The position numbers were made by a program, and so were the translations under genes. The notes beneath the pieces are model-generated. The model was not told the DNA's origin. It searched no databases and saw nothing but the letters and a program-made list of their open reading frames with translations. Shown in pieces: positions 1 through 7,536 of a stretch of DNA of 37,409 bases (position 1 is the first letter of the stretch; the number at the start of each line of letters is the position of its first letter). Source of the stretch: Fidelibacterota bacterium (GTDB lineage Bacteria; Fidelibacterota; Marinisomatia; SCGC-AAA003-L08; D37C17); contig JASMKZ010000011.1 of assembly GCA_030748955.1 (NCBI GenBank), forward strand, positions 1 through 37,409, written 5' to 3'.

Positions 1-1072
1 TATATCTTTCTTCAGATTCCCATACGTGTTCCTTTGGACTTCTACCTTCAATATAAATGGAATCATTATCTCGCATCCAAATACCTTCGGTTCCCTGCAC
101 CCTGAAATTTAAACTATATGGTCGGGGAGAATTGGTATCATGACTGAGCATGATAGTCTGCCCATTAGCACATTTTATCACCGTAGTCACAATGTCCCCC
201 AACTTAAATTCTACTTCTGCATTGGGATGAGATTTACCACCAAGTTTTACAATATAATTATGCAACCCTCTGCTTTGAGTGGCTGTAGAGGTTAAATATA
301 CCATTCTATTGCCCCTATTAATATCCAACATGGTACTTACAGGTCCCAAGCCATGGGTTGGATATAAATCTCCGTTTCTATCTATAGAATGTTGAGTGCG
401 CCACTCTGATTCCGAATACCCCTTTTTACCAAATTCAACACCGCCCCCATAAGGCTGCACCCCATCATTAAATTTTACATGGCGTAAATCATGTTGATAT
501 CCACCCTGACAATGCAGTAACTCACCAAACAAGCCCTGCCGTACCATATTCAGAACCGCAATCACATCCCGGCGGTAACATACATTTTCCATGATCATGC
601 AGAACTTTCCGGTTTTTTCAGATGTATCAACCAAGTTCCAGCAGTCATCAACTGTGATAGCAGCTGGGACTTCTGTTCCCACATTTACTCCGGCGTTCAT
701 AGCCTCCAAAGACATCTGTGCATGCCATTCCCAGGGAGTAGCAATATAGACACCATCCAATTTTTCATTAACCAGCATATTACGAAAATCTTCATCTCCA
801 TTTTTGTATACTTTGGGTTCAGGCTTACCAGCATCTTTCAATATTTTCAGAGCTGATTGAATCATTTCCTCGTCAATATCGCAAATAGAAACAATATCTA
901 CTTCAGGATATTTTGCCATCAACCACAATACCCATTGACCACGTAATCCCGTGCCAATAACTCCTATATTGACTCGCTTTTTTGATGTGAGTTTACTGAA
1001 TGCTACATTTGGCAAAATGGTTGCCCCTAATCCTGCAAGTGTTGAAGTTTGAATGAATTTTTTACGCTTCAT
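1..1072 (-). CDS. Gfo/Idh/MocA-family oxidoreductase, GH109-like (3' end outside window)
   Basis: The reading frame starts at an ATG at 1072, preceded by an AGGGAG ribosome binding site, and runs off the left edge, giving about 357 residues without a stop. The N-terminus (KRKKF followed by a hydrophobic stretch ending near residue 26) resembles a Tat-type signal peptide with one Arg replaced by Lys, so export is likely. A Rossmann dinucleotide motif, VIGTGLRG, lies at about residues 38-45. The segments GTEVPAAITVDDCW, ENVCYRRDVIAVLNMVR and GYQHDLR, together with a later THGLGP, match what I know of glycoside hydrolase family 109, NAD-dependent alpha-N-acetylgalactosaminidases. The family call is firm; the exact sugar specificity is inferred. 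It is divergent from ilvE with a 183-bp gap and has no visible functional partner here. Confidence 0.85.
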   Translation of the reverse strand, partial: MKRKKFIQTSTLAGLGATILPNVAFSKLTSKKRVNIGVIGTGLRGQWVLWLMAKYPEVDIVSICDIDEEMIQSALKILKDAGKPEPKVYKNGDEDFRNMLVNEKLDGVYIATPWEWHAQMSLEAMNAGVNVGTEVPAAITVDDCWNLVDTSEKTGKFCMIMENVCYRRDVIAVLNMVRQGLFGELLHCQGGYQHDLRHVKFNDGVQPYGGGVEFGKKGYSESEWRTQHSIDRNGDLYPTHGLGPVSTMLDINRGNRMVYLTSTATQSRGLHNYIVKLGGKSHPNAEVEFKLGDIVTTVIKCANGQTIMLSHDTNSPRPYSLNFRVQGTEGIWMRDNDSIYIEGRSPKEHVWESEERY

Positions 1073-1255
1073 AATTCTCCCTAATTTCCATGGAGAAAAA
1101 ATACCAGCTTTAGATGGAGGTATAGAAGAATCATTTTATTTATTACTTGTTGTCGTCAAGTTAATTTTATTATACAGTCGTTTTCACTCCAAATCTTGTG
1201 TAAATTACAGCAGGAATTTTACATCAATTTTTATAACTAAATTTCGGAATTCTAT

Positions 1256-2209
1256 ATGTCAGACCAATCAAAATTAATATGGTTTAATGGGAAAATTGTA
1301 CCTTGGGAAGAAGCACAAATTCACGTAATGTCACACGTTCTGCATTATGGCAGTGGTGTTTTTGAAGGAATCAAATGCTATAGTACACAGAATGGTCCTG
1401 TAATTTTCAGGTTGGATGATCATATAAAACGACTATTTGAATCGGGAGAAAAATATGGTATAATTATTCCTTATTCTGTAGATGAATTAATCAAAGCTTG
1501 CTTGGAAATTGTAAAGTTGAACGGTTATGAGAATTGCTATATTCGGCCCATTGCATTTTATGGCTATGACACCTTAGGCGTCCATCCAAAGGAATGTCCG
1601 GTAGAAGTAGCGGTAGCCAGCTTTTTCTGGGGTGCATATTTAGGAGAAGATGGATTGGCCAACGGTGTTAATATCACTGTTTCTCCGTGGAAAAGGTTAT
1701 CTTTGGAATCTTTCCCTTCTTCTACAAAAGCTTCTGGTCAATATTTAAATTCAATGCTTGCTGTTCAGGATGCCCGCAAAAGAGGATATGATGAAGCGTT
1801 ATTGTTAAATCAAGATGGATTTGTTGCTGAAGGTTCCGGGCAAAACATATTTATTGTAAAAGATAATAAAGTTATTACAAATGGGGAAAATGCTTCCATT
1901 CTCATGGGGATTACCCGAGAAACAATCATTCAGCTATGCCATGATTTAGAAATTGATATTCAAATTATGGATATTACACATGAAATGCTTTTAAATGCTG
2001 ATGAAGCCTTCTTTACAGGAACCGCCTCTGAAATAACCCCCATCAGCTCAGTAGATGATTCATCTATAGGCAATGGGAAACCAGGAGAAATAACCCTGAA
2101 ATTGAAGAATTTATATTTGGATATTATTCATGGTAAAATGAGTCAATATACCCATTGGCTCTCGCCTATTCAATGCACCAACGATTTAACTCCTTCTGTT
2201 GCCGAATAA
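1256..2209 (+). CDS. ilvE: Branched-chain amino acid aminotransferase
   Basis: This 317-residue protein is a fold-type IV PLP aminotransferase. It should transfer amino groups between glutamate and the 2-oxoacids of leucine, isoleucine and valine in the cytoplasm. The PLP lysine is probably Lys158 in the segment SSTKASGQYLNS. The segments HYGSGVFEGIK near residues 30-40, DEALLLNQDGFVAEGSGQN after the lysine, and FFTGTASEITPI are family signatures. Length is normal for IlvE (about 300). The ATG at 1256 has only a weak upstream ribosome site. The gene stands alone and converges with the sulfur operon. D-amino acid transaminase or aminodeoxychorismate lyase are less likely given the IlvE-type motifs. 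Confidence 0.93.
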   Translation: MSDQSKLIWFNGKIVPWEEAQIHVMSHVLHYGSGVFEGIKCYSTQNGPVIFRLDDHIKRLFESGEKYGIIIPYSVDELIKACLEIVKLNGYENCYIRPIAFYGYDTLGVHPKECPVEVAVASFFWGAYLGEDGLANGVNITVSPWKRLSLESFPSSTKASGQYLNSMLAVQDARKRGYDEALLLNQDGFVAEGSGQNIFIVKDNKVITNGENASILMGITRETIIQLCHDLEIDIQIMDITHEMLLNADEAFFTGTASEITPISSVDDSSIGNGKPGEITLKLKNLYLDIIHGKMSQYTHWLSPIQCTNDLTPSVAE

Positions 2210-2302
2210 ACTTATTCAAAAAGAAATTATTTAAATTCCCCTGCTCATTCTTGAGTTAAAAATAGTAATTCTATGGTTTGATTTAATCGTGAAAAAGTAG
2301 AT

Positions 2303-3694
2303 CTACGCCTCGAACACATCCGTTTTCCAAATATCAAAACCAAAATCACCAACAGGATCCACCTGTTCACTTGGAATGGATTCCACAAATTTCTGTAATC
2401 GTTTATGATGACGAACTACTTCTCCAATTATAATAACAGCTGGAGTTTTTATAGATTCTCCTTTTAATGCTTTTTCAACTTTTTCCAACGTTGATACAAA
2501 TATCGCTTGAGAAACCATAGTTCCATTCTGGACAATTGCCAAGGGAGTTGAACCTAGCTTTCCGTTCTTAATAAGGGTAGCTGCAATTTTACTGATATTT
2601 TTTACACCCATGTAAAAAACTAGCGTTGAGTCCAAATCTGCCAATGCTTTCCAATTATGCCGTCCATTTTTCTCACATTGGTGTCCAGTAATGAGTGTTG
2701 TACTCTGTGCTTCATTTCGAGAGGTTAATGGAATACCGAACCCTGCCGCAGCACCTAATCCGGCGGTAATACCTGCAATAACTTCAAACGTAATACCTGC
2801 TTTTTTCAATGCTTCCACTTCTTCAGCACCTCTGCCAAATATGAAGGGGTCACCCCCCTTTAATCGTACTACTATTTTACCTTTGTTGGCTTCTTCAGTT
2901 AATAGGCTCTGAATGGTATCTTGACTTACAGAATGTTTTCCTTCACGTTTACCTACAAATATCTTTTCTGCATTAGTATTAATCTCGAATACTAAATGAG
3001 GATGAACCAACGCATCATGTAAAATCACATCTGCACATTGGATAGCATGTAACCCTTTAACCGTGATAAGTTCAGGATCTCCTGGGCCGGCACCAACTAT
3101 AAAGACTTTCCCACGTTGAACCTGTTTTTGAATGAATTTATTTTGAGAATCTTTTACTAATTCTTCCATTACCAGCTGTTTCTCTGAGTAGGACAATATT
3201 GAATTGATTATTTTTTCCCTCTGTAAGGCTAATTTTCCCAATGCCTTACCCCACATCCCTTTAGATGTATTAGAAATATGATCCCTGATATATTTACCAA
3301 ATGATGGGCATTTACCATTAGTAGAAATGGCTACTTTTACATCCCCATCCTGAAAAACAGAACCCATATAAAAAGTACATAGCGATGGCTGATCAACAAC
3401 ATTTACCGGTATGCCATCTTTCTGGGAGTCCTCATATATTTGTCGGTTCACATTATCATCATCTGTTGCAGCAATTATTAATTTATAACCTTTCACATCA
3501 TTTTCTCGATAAACAGCTTTCTCAATTGTAATTGGAAGAGACTTTAAATCGTCTGATATTTCAAGTGCTTTAACCGTTACATCTGCTTTACTTTCCAGCA
3601 GTTGTTTAATTTTCTGCCCCGCTATCTTTCCTCCACCAACTACCAGACAGGGCTGATTTTCCAGTTTAACAAAAATGGGTAAAAGTCTATTCAT
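2303..3694 (-). CDS. cysG: Siroheme synthase: precorrin-2 dehydrogenase/ferrochelatase fused to uroporphyrinogen-III C-methyltransferase
   Basis: This 463-residue two-domain protein makes siroheme, the prosthetic group of the sulfite reductase encoded upstream in the same operon. Residues 1-115 form the NAD-binding dehydrogenase/ferrochelatase part, with VVGGGKIAGQK at 18-28 and the conserved NVVDQP around Asp101. A helical linker follows. From about residue 195 the SAM-dependent methyltransferase begins with VFIVGAGPGDPELITVKG and contains RLKGGDPFIFGRGAEE. The length equals that of E. coli CysG (about 457), so all three activities are probably present. Its ATG directly abuts the TAA of cysH (TAAATG), implying translational coupling. 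It is the last gene of the operon. Confidence 0.95.
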   Translation of the reverse strand: MNRLLPIFVKLENQPCLVVGGGKIAGQKIKQLLESKADVTVKALEISDDLKSLPITIEKAVYRENDVKGYKLIIAATDDDNVNRQIYEDSQKDGIPVNVVDQPSLCTFYMGSVFQDGDVKVAISTNGKCPSFGKYIRDHISNTSKGMWGKALGKLALQREKIINSILSYSEKQLVMEELVKDSQNKFIQKQVQRGKVFIVGAGPGDPELITVKGLHAIQCADVILHDALVHPHLVFEINTNAEKIFVGKREGKHSVSQDTIQSLLTEEANKGKIVVRLKGGDPFIFGRGAEEVEALKKAGITFEVIAGITAGLGAAAGFGIPLTSRNEAQSTTLITGHQCEKNGRHNWKALADLDSTLVFYMGVKNISKIAATLIKNGKLGSTPLAIVQNGTMVSQAIFVSTLEKVEKALKGESIKTPAVIIIGEVVRHHKRLQKFVESIPSEQVDPVGDFGFDIWKTDVFEA

Positions 3695-4432
3695 TTAATT
3701 TGCCTTAGTTTTTGTTTCATTTGAACTTATTGTGGTTGATTTATGTAATCCACATTCAATTTTATTTGTTCCTTTCCAGCGTCCGGAACGGTCATCAGCT
3801 CCGGCACATACAGGGCTGGTACACTGCTTGCAGCCTATACTGGGGTAATTTCGATCATGGAGAGTGTTGTAGGGCAGATTGTTTGCTTTAATATAGCTCC
3901 AGACTTCATCATGGGTCCATTCAATGAGGGGATTAATTTTAATCACTTCAAATCTTGATTCGAACTCGATAAGATCAGCCTCTTTTCTTACCTGGGTCTG
4001 TTTCTTTCTTATACCAGTAATCCAGACATCATAATCTTTCAGTGCATCTTTCAGTGGAATCACTTTACGTACATTACAGCAGATATCTGGATCTTTTTCC
4101 CAGAGCTTCTCACCATACTGATCAGCCTGCATTTCCGGTGTTATATCCGTTGAAAATTGTAAGAATTTAAACCCATATCTATCCTGAAGTTTGTCACGCA
4201 ACTCATATGTTTGATCAAACAGAAAACCTGTATCAATATAAAATACAGAAATATCCCTTGTAACCTTAAAAAGCATATCTAAAAGAACAATCCCCGGTGG
4301 ACCGAAACCTGTCCCCATCACTATCTTCTCAGTTGGCAGATTATTTTTCAGCCATTTGAGTAGCTCCACAGGGTTCTTTCTGTATTGTTTCATCGTTTTG
4401 TTTTGTACTTGCTGTAATACTTGAGTATTCAC
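3695..4432 (-). CDS. cysH: Adenylyl-sulfate (APS) / PAPS reductase, iron-sulfur type
   Basis: This 245-residue protein reduces activated sulfate to sulfite. The C-terminal motif ECGLH at 226-230 carries the catalytic cysteine, Cys227. The pairs Cys118-Cys119 (CCNVRKVIPL) and Cys201/Cys204 (GCKQC) are the CC...CxxC ligands of a 4Fe-4S cluster, which in this family marks enzymes that use APS rather than PAPS. The start is GTG at 4432, supported by a strong GGAGG seven bases upstream; the next ATG is 13 codons in. It lies between an unknown protein and cysG and feeds sulfite to the sulfite reductase of the same operon. Substrate preference is inferred from the cluster ligands. No ATP sulfurylase gene is in the window. 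Confidence 0.94.
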   Translation of the reverse strand: MNTQVLQQVQNKTMKQYRKNPVELLKWLKNNLPTEKIVMGTGFGPPGIVLLDMLFKVTRDISVFYIDTGFLFDQTYELRDKLQDRYGFKFLQFSTDITPEMQADQYGEKLWEKDPDICCNVRKVIPLKDALKDYDVWITGIRKKQTQVRKEADLIEFESRFEVIKINPLIEWTHDEVWSYIKANNLPYNTLHDRNYPSIGCKQCTSPVCAGADDRSGRWKGTNKIECGLHKSTTISSNETKTKAN

Positions 4433-4439
4433 TTTTATT

Positions 4440-4444
4440 CCTCC
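4440..4444 (-). promoter_or_regulatory. Shine-Dalgarno site deciding the GTG start of cysH
   Basis: The minus strand reads GGAGG with seven bases before the GTG at 4432. No comparable site precedes the next in-frame ATG, so the GTG is the better start. Confidence 0.7.
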
Positions 4445-4453
4445 ATCCTCTGA

Positions 4454-5017
4454 TTATTTTCCCTCTAAAATGTCTATATCATTACTAAAATTCACAGTAA
4501 AAGCCAGACGTTCATTTTCATCTGAAACATCTCCAAATTCAAACTGGCTATCTGAATATTTTCCATCAAGGGCTTTTTGTATTTCCCGTTTATAAAAATC
4601 CTGATTATCTGCTGTATTTTCTGCATAGAGCCTGTCATTTGCAATAAAGCGGAATGAATTAGGTATAAAATCAACCTGTTTACTTATATTATTGTCATTC
4701 AGGCGGTTTGCCACCTTTATGACCGTTGACAGTACCGTACTAAAACGTTCTGTAAAGCTGCCTGCTATTTCAGTTTTTCTCATATACATGATACCCGGCT
4801 GCTGGCTTTCCTGATCCAGACTGAAATTCCCTTCATGGGCAATAAGCATCACACCGGGCCCATCCGGTATATGGGAGTAATCCGTCACATCAATAAGCAG
4901 ATGATCATCTATAACCTTATTTTGAATCCAATTATGAAAAACGGGTACAAAATCTTTCGATGAGTAACTTCCATTCGTATTAAAAAACAGTTTAACTCCA
5001 AATTTTTGCAGATCCAT
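4454..5017 (-). CDS. Conserved-looking protein of unknown function in the sulfite reductase operon
   Basis: I do not recognise this 187-residue protein. It has no signal peptide, no membrane segment and no cysteine, so it is probably a soluble cytoplasmic protein that does not bind an iron-sulfur cluster through Cys. It looks like a mixed alpha/beta fold, with the stretch LLIDVTDYSHIPDGPGVMLIAHEGNFSL around residues 60-90 and an acidic C-terminus. It sits five bases after the sulfite reductase stop and is followed by cysH, so it is co-transcribed and surely linked to sulfite reduction. An assembly factor, an electron-transfer partner or a regulatory subunit are all possible; none is shown by sequence. 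Confidence 0.8.
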   Translation of the reverse strand: MDLQKFGVKLFFNTNGSYSSKDFVPVFHNWIQNKVIDDHLLIDVTDYSHIPDGPGVMLIAHEGNFSLDQESQQPGIMYMRKTEIAGSFTERFSTVLSTVIKVANRLNDNNISKQVDFIPNSFRFIANDRLYAENTADNQDFYKREIQKALDGKYSDSQFEFGDVSDENERLAFTVNFSNDIDILEGK

Positions 5018-5022
5018 ATCTC

Positions 5023-7272
5023 CTAACCTCGATTTTCTTTTGTTTCAACATCTCTAAGCCTTGCATAACAAGCATACGCTGCCTCTAAAAATAACTGGCT
5101 TTCTTCAATCTTTCTGTGAACCAGGTCATTATTTAAATCTGTTGGGGGATTTTCATTCCTGTGTATAAGATATTTGCCAAATTTCCCCTTGGCAAATCGA
5201 TCATAAAATATTTTTGTATCATAAAAATGTTCTTTAAACTGCAATACAATATCATTCGGATCACTAGGTACATCCTGAAACTCTTTTCTGAGAAGTGCCG
5301 TTGCCCCTCTCAGCATGGATTTATATGCTTTACCTTCTGCATCTTCCAGATTTCCTTCATCCAGTTGGACCTGTGCCTCAAAGCAAATTCGCTCAGCAGA
5401 CGCAAGTTCAACTTCCGTAAGGGAAACCACTTCTCCGGCGCATTCACCCACTCCCATATCACCAAGGGTAAATACACGAGGGTCTCCCCAGTCGGTATAA
5501 AAATCAGAGTTTTCCATATATGGTGGTATCTCAGCAAATTCTATGAGAAGAGATTTAACATCTGATTTATTCTGGCTGGCATAATATTCGTGGAAGGATT
5601 GATCTTTACTTATGCGGTTATCTACATAATATTCAGTGAGTTTCAATACCACTTTTGGTATGTTTTTCGATGGTACAGCACCCATGGCCATTCCAAAGTT
5701 TCCTGCATTATTTTTCCACGCACCACCTAAAACTACCTGAAAATGTGGTACCTTATATCCTTTGAATGTGCGGCTATTGCCATAAAAACCCAGATCAGCA
5801 ATATGATGCTGTGCGCAGGAGTTAAAGCAGCCGCTTATTTTAATGCGTAGCTTCTGCACTTCCTCATCCAATTCCATTTTCTCTGGTGACAGCATCTGGC
5901 GCAATTCGGCCGCCAAACCCCGGGAGGAGGCAATACCCAGTTTACAGGTATCTGTTCCAGGGCAGGCGGTTATATCTATAATGGTTCCTGCGCCCACATC
6001 AGCCAAACCAATTGCACTTAGCTCTTTATAAATATCTGGCAAATCGGCTTCACTCACCCAGCGCAGTACGAAATTTTGTTCCACAGTAGTACGGACTGTA
6101 TTTCCTATATATTTTTCTACAATATCAGCCAATTGACGCATCTGATGAGAACTCAGATCACCAAGGGGGAGCATAATAGTTACAATCATGTATCCATTCT
6201 GGCGTTGGGGTTTTACATTTTTCTGCATCCAAAAGTCAAAGCCACTGGGTTTTTCAGCGTCATTTAATGGTATTACCTCTTTCTTTGGCTGTTCACCCCA
6301 TGCCGGAAGCTCATCAATATAACCAGTCCACTTATCATCATGAGGAAGCTGTTTTCGTTCTTCTTCCACAATACGGATGAATTCTTCGAGGCCCAGTTTA
6401 ACCACTAGAAATTTAATGCGGGCCTTAGCGCGATTTTTCTTCTCGCCCAGACGGGTAAATACTCGCCCAATTGCCTGCGCCAGGGGAAGTATTTCTTCTT
6501 CCGGAAGGAAACCATACATAACTTTTGCCTCATGAGCCACCGCTCCGAGCCCGCCACCCACATATATCTCAAATCCTTTCTTACCATCCTGAATTTTTGC
6601 CACGGCACCCAGGTCATGCATTTTCACTATTCCACAGGCATCCTCACTACATCCGGAAAATGAAATTTTAAATTTTCTTCCGAAATCCTGACAGTCGGGA
6701 TGATCCAGCATAAATTCTGTCATGGCCTTGGCATAGGGAGAAACATCAAATGCTTCACCATGACATACTCCTGATTTTGGGCATGCAGTAACATTTCTGG
6801 TCACATTGCCACAGGCTTCATGGGTGGTTATGCCAACAGATGCCAGTCGCCGCATGATAGTTGGCGTATCATCAATATGTACATAATGATATTGAAAATC
6901 CTGCCGGGTGGTAATATGGAGTATTCCATCTGCATATTCTTCAGAAAGATCAGCCAAGACCCGCATCTGCTCGGGATTTAGGCTTCCAAATGGGATTTTA
7001 ATCCGCAGCATACCCGGTGCATCCCATACCGTTTCAGGGCCTTTCAGGAGATCACCACTTGGGAAATTAAGTTCCCTAGTCTCATTTCCATCGTGCCGCT
7101 GACCATTGTCGTATCTCTGGCCGTAAACACCTTTACGGAGACGGGTTTCCGCAAAAAGCTGATCTTCCACCTTGCCCATCCGTTTGAGTTCAATCTGGGT
7201 TTCAAAAATATTGATCTGCTCTTTCAGTTCAGCAGTGATTTTATTTTCTAGTAATTCTTTCCATTCTTTCAT
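5023..7272 (-). CDS. Ferredoxin-type sulfite (or nitrite) reductase with C-terminal helical extension
   Basis: This 749-residue siroheme enzyme should reduce sulfite to sulfide by six electrons. It has the duplicated half-domain layout of the family. The C-terminal half carries the siroheme/4Fe-4S ligands Cys437, Cys443, Cys482 and Cys486 (CPGTDTC and CFNSC). The N-terminal half keeps the matching TRQDFQYHY and NVTRNVTACPKSGVC segments and, unusually, cysteines at 164, 170, 208 and 213. Ordinary members end near 550-600; here a region from about 595 adds DWGDPRVFTLGDMGVGEC and a roughly 130-residue helical tail reminiscent of HEPN-like domains (weak). The neighbours cysH and cysG favour sulfite over nitrite. 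The ATG at 7272 has AGGGA upstream and lies 11 bases past the U-tract of a leader terminator, so expression is probably attenuated by cysteine supply. Confidence 0.92.
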   Translation of the reverse strand: MKEWKELLENKITAELKEQINIFETQIELKRMGKVEDQLFAETRLRKGVYGQRYDNGQRHDGNETRELNFPSGDLLKGPETVWDAPGMLRIKIPFGSLNPEQMRVLADLSEEYADGILHITTRQDFQYHYVHIDDTPTIMRRLASVGITTHEACGNVTRNVTACPKSGVCHGEAFDVSPYAKAMTEFMLDHPDCQDFGRKFKISFSGCSEDACGIVKMHDLGAVAKIQDGKKGFEIYVGGGLGAVAHEAKVMYGFLPEEEILPLAQAIGRVFTRLGEKKNRAKARIKFLVVKLGLEEFIRIVEEERKQLPHDDKWTGYIDELPAWGEQPKKEVIPLNDAEKPSGFDFWMQKNVKPQRQNGYMIVTIMLPLGDLSSHQMRQLADIVEKYIGNTVRTTVEQNFVLRWVSEADLPDIYKELSAIGLADVGAGTIIDITACPGTDTCKLGIASSRGLAAELRQMLSPEKMELDEEVQKLRIKISGCFNSCAQHHIADLGFYGNSRTFKGYKVPHFQVVLGGAWKNNAGNFGMAMGAVPSKNIPKVVLKLTEYYVDNRISKDQSFHEYYASQNKSDVKSLLIEFAEIPPYMENSDFYTDWGDPRVFTLGDMGVGECAGEVVSLTEVELASAERICFEAQVQLDEGNLEDAEGKAYKSMLRGATALLRKEFQDVPSDPNDIVLQFKEHFYDTKIFYDRFAKGKFGKYLIHRNENPPTDLNNDLVHRKIEESQLFLEAAYACYARLRDVETKENRG

Positions 7273-7283
7273 TTTTTGTCCCT

Positions 7284-7315
7284 AAAAAAAATCCCTCTCA
7301 CCAGTGAGAGGGATT
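7284..7315 (-). terminator. Intrinsic terminator in the leader of the sulfur operon (attenuator)
   Basis: The plus-strand interval 7290-7315 is a perfect 12-bp inverted repeat (AATCCCTCTCAC and its complement) with a two-base centre, or 11 bp with a four-base loop. On the minus strand the 3' arm runs straight into eight U residues, the form of a Rho-independent terminator. It lies after the leader peptide and only 11 bases before the sulfite reductase start, so it would stop the operon's own transcription, which is what an attenuator does. Confidence 0.85.
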
Positions 7316-7344
7316 CAAATTCTTATTTTAATAAGTATGTGATT

Positions 7345-7354
7345 ATCCTATCAC
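7345..7354 (-). promoter_or_regulatory. Candidate antiterminator strand overlapping the leader stop codon
   Basis: The minus-strand segment GTGATAGGAT imitates the 3' arm of the terminator (GTGAGAGGGATT). It could pair with the terminator's 5' arm over about ten base pairs, with one mismatch and one bulge. It contains the TGA stop of the leader peptide. A ribosome finishing the leader would cover it and let the terminator form; a ribosome stalled on the Cys codons upstream would leave it free. The pairing is read by eye and not folded by program. Confidence 0.6.
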
Positions 7355-7434
7355 CGGTACGGGGATTCTCCACAACAACAGCAACAACAATCATTGTATG
7401 TGCCTACTACCACGATGGATATATCATGTATCAT
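7351..7434 (-). CDS. Polycysteine leader peptide of the sulfur-assimilation operon
   Basis: This 27-codon frame reads MIHDISIVVVGTYND, then six Cys, then GESPYR and a TGA stop. The six consecutive cysteine codons (TGT TGT TGC TGT TGT TGT, 7372-7389) stand directly upstream of genes that make sulfide for cysteine synthesis. They are followed by an antiterminator-like strand and an intrinsic terminator. The ATG lies about four bases after the predicted transcription start, so the message would be nearly leaderless; no Shine-Dalgarno is visible. The peptide itself probably has no function beyond sensing charged tRNA-Cys. Leaderless polycysteine ORFs acting as cysteine attenuators are known in mycobacteria; I know of none described for this lineage. 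Confidence 0.8.
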   Translation of the reverse strand: MIHDISIVVVGTYNDCCCCCCGESPYR

Positions 7435-7444
7435 ACGTGCTAAA

Positions 7445-7472
7445 CTTATAATTAGAAGCCTGTTTAAGTCAA
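7445..7472 (-). promoter_or_regulatory. Promoter of the sulfur-assimilation operon
   Basis: On the minus strand TTGACT (7472-7467) and TATAAG (7450-7445) are separated by 16 bases; each differs from the sigma-70 consensus at one position. The expected start of transcription is near 7438, only a few bases before the ATG of the polycysteine leader. Confidence 0.6.
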
Positions 7473-7536
7473 CAGCTTTTTTCAGGGTCAATATTTTTGT
7501 GATCTACATCAATAAAATGGTATTATGTCAGAGTAA

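Noticed and set aside
1053-1277. 74-codon plus-strand frame between the GH109-like gene and ilvE
   Set aside because: It overlaps both neighbouring genes, has no ribosome site and shows no protein-like composition.
5161-5565. 134-codon plus-strand frame inside the sulfite reductase gene
   Set aside because: It is antisense to a clear coding gene, and its sequence lacks any recognisable domain.
7328-7399. A second small frame, MIVVAVVVENPRTGDRIITYLLK, on the minus strand across the polycysteine codons
   Set aside because: It is the shifted reading of the Cys-codon run and looks like a valine leader only for that reason. The operon is for sulfur assimilation, and the Cys frame starts at the predicted transcript end and stops at the antiterminator, which this frame does not.
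7498-7513. CRP/FNR-like sequence TGTGA-N6-TCAAT upstream of the sulfur promoter
   Set aside because: Only one half-site is good and the second half matches three of five bases. It lies near -68 of the predicted start, but such partial matches are common in AT-rich DNA.
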